Shown here one piece after another: positions 1-4,655 of a DNA stretch of 5,839 nt. Source of the stretch: Candidatus Omnitrophota bacterium (lineage in GTDB: Bacteria > Omnitrophota > Gorgyraeia > B26-G9); assembly GCA_018399295.1 (NCBI GenBank), contig JAGYOO010000105.1, positions 1-5,839 of the forward strand, read 5' to 3'. Numbering within the stretch: the first letter of the stretch is position 1; the number at the start of each line of letters is the position of its first letter. The position numbers were made by a program, and so were the translations under genes. The notes beneath the pieces were generated by a model. The model ran no database searches, had not been told where the DNA came from, and was given only the letters and a program-made list of their open reading frames with translations.

Positions 1-1
1 G

Positions 2-199
2 GTATTGGCCACGGAACTGGGGACCCGGGCCGCGGAAATGGTTAAACAAAAACGCTTCGGATATATGGTCGGGGTGCGGGGCTCGGAGCTGATAGACGTG
101 CCGCTGGCTGATGTCGCCGGCGGTTCCCGGATTGTTTCTGCCGACCATCCGCTTATCGCCGCTGCCCGTTCCATTGGTACCAGCTTTGGAGATTACTAA
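2..199 (+). CDS. pfkA: 6-phosphofructokinase, C-terminal fragment (5' end outside window)
   Basis: This is the last 65 codons of a phosphofructokinase, the glycolytic enzyme that phosphorylates fructose 6-phosphate to fructose 1,6-bisphosphate in the cytoplasm. The frame is open from the window edge, so the true start lies upstream. The fragment follows the family's C-terminal pattern: a helix ending in ATELGTRAAEMV, then FGYMVGVRGSELIDVPLADV, and the closing ARSIGTSFGDY, which matches the usual ...GISFGD ending of PfkA-type enzymes. The catalytic and nucleotide-binding motifs are outside the window. ATP dependence therefore cannot be told from pyrophosphate dependence, and the symbol is by family only. 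The next gene starts 17 nt after the TAA, so the two are probably co-transcribed. Confidence 0.87.
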   Translation, partial: VLATELGTRAAEMVKQKRFGYMVGVRGSELIDVPLADVAGGSRIVSADHPLIAAARSIGTSFGDY

Positions 200-216
200 A
201 CGCGAGGAGACTCAGG

Positions 217-615
217 ATGAATGATTATTTTATGGAAAAGACGATTTATTACCATGACACCGATTGCGGCGGCGTGGTGTATTACGCGAATTATCTCAAG
301 TTTATGGAGGAGGCGCGCACACAGTTCTGTTTTAGCCGGGGGGTGGATATCCGGAATCTCTATGAGCAGGGAATCTTCTTTGTTATCGCGAAAGTGGAAA
401 TAGCTTATAAGGCCCCGGCCCGGTATCTGGATAATATCCGGGTATATGTCAAGGTAGACAAGCTGGGCCGTTCGTCTCTTGATTTTACCCAAGAGATAAA
501 AAAGGATGACAAGTTGCTGGTCACCGCGAAGGTGACCTGGGTCTGCGTTAACCGGGATTTTAAGCCCCGGTCTCATCCGGAAGAAATGAAGAAACTTTGT
601 GAGATCTCCGGTTAA
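217..615 (+). CDS. ybgC: YbgC/4HBT-family acyl-CoA thioesterase
   Basis: This 132-residue single-domain hotdog-fold thioesterase is close in length to E. coli YbgC (about 134). The family hydrolyses acyl-CoA thioesters in the cytoplasm, and YbgC is linked to envelope and phospholipid functions. The signature YYHDTDCGGVVYYANYLKF spans residues 11-29. By alignment to YbgC and 4-hydroxybenzoyl-CoA thioesterase, the second Asp of DTD (Asp16) is the catalytic acid, so the active site appears intact. A helix with EEARTQF follows at 31-37, and the rest is the expected beta-sheet core. The ATG at 217 is preceded by GAGGAGA (204-210) with 6 nt spacing. An in-frame ATG at 232 is possible but has no ribosome site. 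The gene lies between pfkA and a rhomboid gene, not beside tolQRAB. Substrate chain length cannot be inferred. Confidence 0.9.
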   Translation: MNDYFMEKTIYYHDTDCGGVVYYANYLKFMEEARTQFCFSRGVDIRNLYEQGIFFVIAKVEIAYKAPARYLDNIRVYVKVDKLGRSSLDFTQEIKKDDKLLVTAKVTWVCVNRDFKPRSHPEEMKKLCEISG

Positions 616-633
616 AGCGGCGGCGCAAGGATT

Positions 634-1425
634 ATGAGAAATTATTACGGTGCTCCCTCGTCAAGGTATTCCGGCCGGGCGGTCAGGTTCCTGGTAATGG
701 CTAATGTCGTTATTTTCGCGCTTACCTTTATTCTGCGCGGATTTCCCTGGTTTTATACCTTCGGCCTGGTTCCGGCGTTTCTGTTTTCCCGGTTGATGCT
801 CTGGCAGATGGTTACCTATCTGTTCCTGCACGGCGGTCTTTGGCATCTGGTGATCAATATGCTGATGCTGTGGATGTTCGGTTCGGTAGTGGAAAATGCC
901 TGGGGTGACAGGCGATTTTTGATCTATTACTTTTTTACCGGTATTGCCGCCGGCCTGTGCAGCTATTTGTTCGCGTTTAATTCTCTGGCTCCGGTAGTCG
1001 GCGCCTCCGGCGCGATCTTTGGTATCCTGGTGGCATACGCGGTTATGTTTCCGGACAGCATAATTCTGATGTTCCTTATCTTTCCGATGAAGATGAAACA
1101 CGCGATCGTGTTTCTGGCCGGCGTAAATCTTCTTGGCGCGCTTTCATCTCCGGGCAGCAATATTGCTTATATGGCCCATCTGGGCGGAGGTCTGTTCGGT
1201 TTTATCTATCTTAAAAGTAACAGATTGCGGCATTTTTTCGAATCGTTTTCTCCTGCGGAATTTTTCGCCCGCCGTCGGGATAAGCAGCAACAGGCGCGCT
1301 GGGAAAGGGACCGTCGTTTGGAAGAGGAGATGGATCGGATACTGGATAAGATATCGAGCCAGGGGATGGAAAGTCTTTCGGCCCGGGAAAAACGGTTTCT
1401 GAAGGAGCGCGGCCGGCAGAAATAA
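634..1425 (+). CDS. Rhomboid-family intramembrane serine protease with C-terminal cytoplasmic tail
   Basis: This 263-residue inner-membrane protease cuts transmembrane substrates within the bilayer. The catalytic dyad is visible: Ser125 in GASGAIFG (123-130) and His182 in AHLGGGLFG (181-189). The TM2 motif HLVIN supplies His71 and Asn75, equivalent to the oxyanion residues of E. coli GlpG, and His66 is also conserved. Hydrophobic segments lie near residues 18-35, 57-82, 95-113, 118-139, 141-170 and 177-193, consistent with a six-TM core. The charged tail (about 200-263) ends in LDKISSQGMESLSAREKRFL (237-256), which resembles the short domain (DUF6576-like) found after many bacterial rhomboids. 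The ATG lies 18 nt after ybgC with a weak AAGG (627-630) close upstream, so translational coupling is plausible. The substrate is unknown. Confidence 0.93.
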   Translation: MRNYYGAPSSRYSGRAVRFLVMANVVIFALTFILRGFPWFYTFGLVPAFLFSRLMLWQMVTYLFLHGGLWHLVINMLMLWMFGSVVENAWGDRRFLIYYFFTGIAAGLCSYLFAFNSLAPVVGASGAIFGILVAYAVMFPDSIILMFLIFPMKMKHAIVFLAGVNLLGALSSPGSNIAYMAHLGGGLFGFIYLKSNRLRHFFESFSPAEFFARRRDKQQQARWERDRRLEEEMDRILDKISSQGMESLSAREKRFLKERGRQK

Positions 1426-1462
1426 TTATCTCACCACAAGGATGGATTTCGTTTGTATTTAG

Positions 1463-1491
1463 TTGACAGCTGACCGGCATTAGTATAAGAT
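1463..1491 (+). promoter_or_regulatory. Sigma70-like promoter
   Basis: A perfect -35 hexamer TTGACA (1463-1468) is followed by a 17-nt spacer and TAAGAT (1486-1491), a 4/6 match to TATAAT. An overlapping TATAAG at 1484-1489 matches better but leaves a 15-nt spacer. Transcription would start near 1498, about 30 nt before the GTG of the first small reading frame and about 355 nt before the substrate-binding protein. It is the best promoter-like sequence in the window and the most likely driver of the cassette that follows. The call rests on consensus matching only. Confidence 0.5.
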
Positions 1492-1528
1492 ATAGATGAA
1501 GTAAAAGGACTTTGGGTTAGGGATAACA

Positions 1529-1696
1529 GTGACGGAATTCAGGGAAGAAAACGGTATCTGTATCCAACGGTTTGCCCTCAAATCGGGCATTTTTGCCGGA
1601 TCAGTCTCTCCATTTGAACATAGTCATGCCATTATCTCCCTGATAACCCTGAATAAAATTGCTTGTGATTGCGGCATTAATCAGGAGGCAGGATAG
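1529..1696 (+). CDS. Possible small protein (55 aa), unrecognised
   Basis: This GTG-initiated frame of 55 codons sits about 30 nt after the predicted transcription start. AGGGA (1519-1523) lies 5 nt before the GTG. The product starts VTEFREENGICIQRF and ends CDCGINQEAG. It has no obvious membrane segment or signal peptide and resembles nothing I recognise. Cys11, Cys46, Cys48 and the pair His31/His33 could suggest metal binding, but that is speculative. Third-position GC is about 44% by hand count and looks lower than in the neighbouring genes, which weakens the coding case. Placement after a promoter, a spaced ribosome site, and a stop overlapping the next small start are the arguments for it. 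It may be chance or a leader ORF. Confidence 0.27.
   Translation: MTEFREENGICIQRFALKSGIFAGSVSPFEHSHAIISLITLNKIACDCGINQEAG
1582..1601 (+). other. Short imperfect hairpin in the leader
   Basis: ATCGGGCA (1582-1589) and TGCCGGAT (1594-1601) form an 8-bp stem with one central G.G mismatch around a TTTT loop. No T tract follows, so it is not an intrinsic terminator. It falls inside the first small reading frame, so it could arise by chance or be a leader structure. Confidence 0.3.
1683..1688 (+). promoter_or_regulatory. Consensus Shine-Dalgarno AGGAGG before the second small frame
   Basis: AGGAGG is a perfect anti-16S complement and sits 7 nt before a GTG at 1696. It lies inside the end of the first small frame, as seen in translationally coupled gene pairs. 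It is too far from the ATG at 1856 to serve the substrate-binding protein, which has its own GGAGG at 1846-1850. If this site is functional, something is translated from 1696. Confidence 0.4.
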
Positions 1697-1812
1697 TGTT
1701 CGTTCAGGTATTATCTACTCTTAACATTATTAACAGAATTGCCGGGAAAAATATTTCATTCAATTCCCCGGCAGGGAATCCGGTTTATCGGGTCATCGCG
1801 CTTTCTCTTTAA
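1696..1812 (+). CDS. Possible small protein or leader peptide (38 aa), unrecognised
   Basis: The GTG start overlaps the last base of the preceding TAG (TAGTG), and AGGAGG lies 7 nt upstream. The 38-codon product begins VFVQVLSTLNIINRIAGK and ends NPVYRVIALSL. It has no clear transmembrane helix, signal peptide or known motif. The stop (1810-1812) lies 43 nt before the substrate-binding protein gene. The inverted repeat at 1740-1773 falls within the frame, so it could instead be a regulatory leader ORF. The evidence is initiation context only, with no homology. Confidence 0.25.
   Translation: MFVQVLSTLNIINRIAGKNISFNSPAGNPVYRVIALSL
1740..1773 (+). repeat. Inverted repeat TGCCGGG/CCCGGCA
   Basis: TGCCGGG (1740-1746) pairs perfectly with CCCGGCA (1767-1773) across an AT-rich 20-nt loop. 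Pairing can extend by two A-T pairs if C1766 is bulged. The sequence after it is GGGAATCC rather than a T run, so it is not an intrinsic terminator. It lies 83 nt before the substrate-binding protein start. It could be an operator-like site or an mRNA structure. A third copy of its half-site occurs upstream of the TonB receptor gene (4570-4579). Confidence 0.4.
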
Positions 1813-1816
1813 ATAA

Positions 1817-1833
1817 GGGGGGGCGTTTTTTTT
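1817..1833 (+). repeat. G7 and T8 homopolymer pair upstream of the binding-protein gene
   Basis: Seven G (1817-1823), then CG, then eight T (1826-1833), ending 22 nt before the ATG at 1856. No upstream C-rich arm pairs with the G run, so the T run is not the tail of a terminator. Such tracts can slip during replication and may also be sequencing-error hotspots. They lie in the untranslated leader and would not shift any recognised protein frame. Confidence 0.6.
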
Positions 1834-1855
1834 AAGACTAACTTCGGAGGAGAAG

Positions 1856-2770
1856 ATGCTGGAAAAAATAAGAATGTTTTTTATCGCTGTTTGTCTTGTG
1901 GCCGGAATATTTACCAGCCTGGCGCGTGCCGATCAGAATGTGGTTATTATCGGACAGAATTTGAGTGTGTATCAGATGGTCTTGAACGGATTCAAGGGTA
2001 CAGCCGTGTTCAATGCCCAGGAGTTTATTTTGTCTGAATTTAAAGATGCCTCGGACATGGTACGCCGGATAAAACGGCTTGACCCGGCTATTGTCTGTGC
2101 TATCGGTCCGGAAGCGGCTCAGATAGCCAAGCTGAATTTTCCCGGCAAACCCGTGGTGTTTTCACTGGTGGCTAATCCGTTTCAGTTCAACCTTAGCGGA
2201 AAAGGTGTTGCCGGAGTCTCTCTTGACGTCTCGCCTCAGGACCAATTCGATTACCTGAAAAAGCTGATGCCGCAGGCCCGCACGGTGGGGGTGATTTATA
2301 ATCCGGTGCGCAATAAGATGATCATTGAGGAGGCCAGTCAGGTGGCCTCTTCCCGTGGGCTTAAACTGGTAACCAAGCCGGTTTCCGACAAGAGCGAGGT
2401 CTCCGCGGCAATCCGTGAGCTTGAAGGAGTCGGAATCGATGCCTTCTGGCTGATTCCGGACCCCGTAGTGGCCAACGGAGTGGTATACGAACGGTTGCTG
2501 CTGTTTTCATTTTCACGAAAGGTTCCGCTGATCTGCCCGGCCTCGGTGTTTGTTAAAAAAGGCGGTCTGTTCAGTGTCTATTCTGATTACAGTGATCTGG
2601 GCCGGCAGATGGCAAAAATCGCGAATGATGTTTTTGGCGGTTCCCTGGCCGAAAATATTGGTATTCAGTGGCCGGCAAAGATGAAGCTGGTAATAAACTC
2701 CAATACCGCGGATAAGCTGGGCATAACTATTCCGGCGGAACTTGCCTCCGAAGCCGAACTTGTAAGATAA
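1856..2770 (+). CDS. Secreted ABC transporter substrate-binding protein (ABC_sub_bind family), orphan
   Basis: This 304-residue periplasmic binding protein belongs to the PF04392 family, whose characterised relatives (TrpX type) bind small molecules such as aromatic amino acids for ABC importers. A Sec signal peptide is clear: MLEKIRMFF, a hydrophobic stretch to about residue 22, then A-R-A with likely cleavage after Ala25. Two Rossmann-like lobes follow. Family landmarks include [15 protein letters not shown] (about 79-93), [11 protein letters not shown] (about 98-108), [38 protein letters not shown], and the ending [16 protein letters not shown]. No lipobox is seen, so it is probably soluble. 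The ATG has GGAGG (1846-1850) 5 nt upstream. No permease or ATPase gene is nearby. A chemoreceptor gene begins 13 nt downstream, suggesting a sensory role. The ligand cannot be read from the sequence. Confidence 0.9.
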   Translation: MLEKIRMFFIAVCLVAGIFTSLARADQNVVIIGQNLSVYQMVLNGFKGTAVFNAQEFILSEFKDASDMVRRIKRLDPAIVCAIGPEAAQIAKLNFPGKPVVFSLVANPFQFNLSGKGVAGVSLDVSPQDQFDYLKKLMPQARTVGVIYNPVRNKMIIEEASQVASSRGLKLVTKPVSDKSEVSAAIRELEGVGIDAFWLIPDPVVANGVVYERLLLFSFSRKVPLICPASVFVKKGGLFSVYSDYSDLGRQMAKIANDVFGGSLAENIGIQWPAKMKLVINSNTADKLGITIPAELASEAELVR

Positions 2771-2783
2771 AAGGAGCCTTGAC

Positions 2784-4517
2784 ATGCAACCTAAAAAGAA
2801 AACCGGAATCAGGATCGGCATCCGGGAAAAGTTTATGATCTTTGTTGTAGCAATCCTGTTTCTGATGGGGTTTATTCTTACCGGCCTGTCGATTGTGCAG
2901 CAGAAACGGGTGCTTAGCCGGCTGGATGACGCGCTTCAGGATAAGGGATTATTCTTAAGCGGGAATCTGGCCGCGTCCAGCGTGCTGGGGATATACCTTA
3001 ATGATACTCAAGAGCTGATGAAGCTGTTGGATCCTCTGGCGCAGGATAAGGATATTACCTACGCCGCGATTATCGGAAAAGACGGAAAAATGCTGGCCGG
3101 AGATATGCCGGAAGAAGTGCCGGAAAATATCGCGGAACTGGCATTTACCACGGAGAAACCTGGGGCTCATGGTTTCCGTGTTTATGGAAACCGGTTCTAT
3201 GAGTTCGCGGCTCCGGTTTACTCTGAGGCGCAGGATTCGGAGATGGGCATGCTGGGAGTGCAGGAAAGCTCTGAGGAAAAGAACCTGGAAAAGATCGGTA
3301 CTGTCCGTGTGGGAATGGACATGTCGGAAATCGACAAGCAGGCCCGGCTGCTGGTTCAGAAAAGCCTGTTTTTGATGGTGATGATGGTCCTGGGCTGTGC
3401 CCTTCTGACCTGGTATCTGTTCAGCAGGATCATTACCCAGCCGATCAGTCGGCTGATCGAAGTAGCGACTCAGGCCGCGGAGAACGGTGATCTTACCCGG
3501 ACTGTGGAAGGCGAAGAGTCGCGGGATGAGATCGGAACCCTGATCCGGGTATTCAACCGGATGATCGAGGGGCTGCACAGCATTGTTTCCGAGGCGCGGA
3601 ATATATCGACCAAGGTCAATCTTATGGCCCAGAATCTTTCATCCACTTCTCAGGAGATGAACGCCTCTACGGAAGAGGTTTCTTCCACGATAATGGATAT
3701 TAACCGGGATATCATGAATCATGCTCAGTCAATGGAAAAGGCGGCCATGGTCGTGGGCCGGCTTGATGAATCGGTGAAACAGGTGGCGGAAAACGCCAAA
3801 GAAGGTTCCAAGGCCTCGCAGGAGACCACGGACCTGGCGCAGCAGGGCATGAAGTCTTCAGTGGAGGCGGTGGAGAAGATAAAGCGGATAAATAATGTGG
3901 CCCTGGGAATTGCCGACGTCGTGGGCAAGCTGGGCGAGCGGTCGAAAGAGATCGTCCGGATCGTGGAGGTGATCACGAACATCGCCGACCAGACCAATCT
4001 GCTGTCTTTAAACGCGGCCATTGAGGCGGCGCGGGCAGGCGAGGCGGGCCGGGGATTCGCGGTAGTCGCCGAAGAGGTGCGTAAACTCGCGGATAATTCG
4101 GCCCGGGCGGCGGAGCAGATCGCCGGTCTGATCCGTACGGTTCAGGATGATACCGCCAAGGCTACGGATACTGTGCAGAATGCGACGAAAGAGGTTGATG
4201 AGGGAATTCTGATCATTAACAGCGTGCGTTCGAGTTTAGACCGGATTTTAAAGGCTGCCGAACACGCGGCTGTCCAGGTACAGCAGATCAGTTTCGCGGC
4301 CCAGAACCAGATGGAAAACACGCGGGAGGTCAATCAGGCGGTGGAAGGGGCAAACACCGTGGCCCGCAAATCCATGGAATCTTCGGAAAGCGCCTCAAGC
4401 TCAGTCGAAGAGATGACTTCTTCAATGCAGGAGATGGCCTCAAACAGCCAGGAGCTTTCCCGGATGGCCTCAATTCTGGAGGAGACAGTTAAAAAGTTTA
4501 AGGTGAAAGACAGGTAG
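2784..4517 (+). CDS. Methyl-accepting chemotaxis protein (transmembrane, periplasmic sensor, HAMP)
   Basis: This 577-residue inner-membrane chemoreceptor has a basic N-terminus ([16 protein letters not shown]), TM1 at about 17-37, a periplasmic region of about 155 residues, and TM2 at about 194-213. HAMP (about 214-266) contains Pro220 and RDEIG (247-251). A long coiled-coil signalling domain follows. Its hairpin tip is canonical at 400-433, with [20 protein letters not shown] at 410-429, the CheA/CheW contact site. Likely methylation segments are [15 protein letters not shown] (287-301) and [13 protein letters not shown] (539-551). The arms look longer than E. coli Tsr, suggesting a 40H or 44H class. 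The sensor region ([20 protein letters not shown], 62-81, and [12 protein letters not shown], 172-183) resembles CHASE8 or single-Cache sensors. No NWETF-like CheR tether ends the protein. AAGGAG (2771-2776) lies 7 nt before the ATG. It is probably co-transcribed and co-functional with the binding protein. Confidence 0.95.
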   Translation: MQPKKKTGIRIGIREKFMIFVVAILFLMGFILTGLSIVQQKRVLSRLDDALQDKGLFLSGNLAASSVLGIYLNDTQELMKLLDPLAQDKDITYAAIIGKDGKMLAGDMPEEVPENIAELAFTTEKPGAHGFRVYGNRFYEFAAPVYSEAQDSEMGMLGVQESSEEKNLEKIGTVRVGMDMSEIDKQARLLVQKSLFLMVMMVLGCALLTWYLFSRIITQPISRLIEVATQAAENGDLTRTVEGEESRDEIGTLIRVFNRMIEGLHSIVSEARNISTKVNLMAQNLSSTSQEMNASTEEVSSTIMDINRDIMNHAQSMEKAAMVVGRLDESVKQVAENAKEGSKASQETTDLAQQGMKSSVEAVEKIKRINNVALGIADVVGKLGERSKEIVRIVEVITNIADQTNLLSLNAAIEAARAGEAGRGFAVVAEEVRKLADNSARAAEQIAGLIRTVQDDTAKATDTVQNATKEVDEGILIINSVRSSLDRILKAAEHAAVQVQQISFAAQNQMENTREVNQAVEGANTVARKSMESSESASSSVEEMTSSMQEMASNSQELSRMASILEETVKKFKVKDR

Positions 4518-4542
4518 AACAGTTCAGGCTGGCTGAGCTGTT
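4518..4542 (+). terminator. Stem-loop right after the chemoreceptor stop (weak terminator or mRNA processing/stability element)
   Basis: AACAGTTCAG (4518-4527) pairs with CTGAGCTGTT (4533-4542) around the 5-nt loop GCTGG. This gives a 10-bp stem with one G.U pair, starting at the base after the TAG. The sequence that follows is ATGCGTGATTT with no proper T tract, so a strong intrinsic terminator is unlikely. It could attenuate transcription or protect the upstream mRNA 3' end, setting different levels for the chemoreceptor and the TonB receptor. The pairing is clear; the function is inferred. Confidence 0.45.
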
Positions 4543-4655
4543 ATGCGTGATTTAAAGACCCTGGATAATTGCCGGGGAAGGAGGGATGAAAAGGGGAGAC
4601 GGTAACAGGGCTTGTTAGTGTGTCAGGCACGACAAAAAGAGGAGGAGAGCTAATT
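4543..4655. other. Spacer between chemoreceptor and TonB-receptor genes
   Basis: After the hairpin, this 113-nt stretch carries a copy of TGCCGGGGAA (4570-4579) and purine-rich runs. It also has a 10-codon frame at 4586-4618 with AAGGAGGG touching its ATG, which leaves no usable spacing. GATAAT (4564-4569) resembles a -10 box, but no acceptable -35 lies 16-18 nt upstream. I therefore see no convincing promoter, and the TonB receptor may depend on read-through from the cassette promoter. Confidence 0.4.
4640..4649 (+). promoter_or_regulatory. Ribosome-binding site that selects a TTG start
   Basis: AGGAGGAGAG lies 6 nt (counting GGAGAG) to 10 nt (counting AGGAGG) before TTG at 4656. The first in-frame ATG is at 4671, over 20 nt from this site and therefore too far. 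Starting at TTG also adds the basic Lys-Arg pair needed for a normal signal-peptide n-region. Both points favour TTG. Confidence 0.7.

Larger units (their letters stand above)
1426..1855. other. 430-nt intergenic spacer between the rhomboid gene and the binding-protein gene
   Basis: No recognised gene, tRNA, rRNA or transposon is visible here. It looks AT-richer than the flanking genes. It contains a sigma70-like promoter (1463-1491), two small reading frames with ribosome-site-like sequences (1529-1696 and 1696-1812), a short hairpin (1582-1601), a 7-bp inverted repeat (1740-1773) and a G7/T8 homopolymer pair (1817-1833). I looked for a stem followed by a T run just after the rhomboid stop and found none, so upstream transcription may read through. 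I also saw no cobalamin-type B12 box and no recognisable c-di-GMP riboswitch core. If the promoter drives the downstream gene, its leader would be about 350 nt, long enough for leader-based regulation. Confidence 0.6.

Noticed and set aside
661..1101. Antisense open frame (146 codons) under the rhomboid gene
   Set aside because: The composition is highly charged and low in structure, and it mirrors the hydrophobic rhomboid codons. It is a shadow of the protease gene.
1582..1601. Hairpin with TTTT as an intrinsic terminator of the first operon
   Set aside because: The T residues form the loop, not a 3' tail, and the stem has a central mismatch. It also lies downstream of the predicted promoter.
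1826..1833. T8 run as the tail of an intrinsic terminator
   Set aside because: The preceding G7 has no complementary C-rich arm nearby, so no stem can form directly before the T run.
1426..1855. Cobalamin or c-di-GMP riboswitch in the long leader
   Set aside because: I looked for the B12-box GCCACTG and the conserved c-di-GMP-I core by eye and did not find them. A covariance-model scan would settle it.
2955..3578. Long antisense open frame (207 codons) under the chemoreceptor gene
   Set aside because: The opposite strand encodes an unmistakable chemoreceptor through the whole stretch. The antisense product is His/Gln-rich without domain motifs, as expected of a codon-bias shadow.
4586..4618. 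10-codon frame MKRGDGNRAC upstream of the TonB receptor as a leader peptide
   Set aside because: AAGGAGGG abuts the ATG with no spacing, so initiation would be poor. The peptide has no repeated codons that would suggest attenuation.
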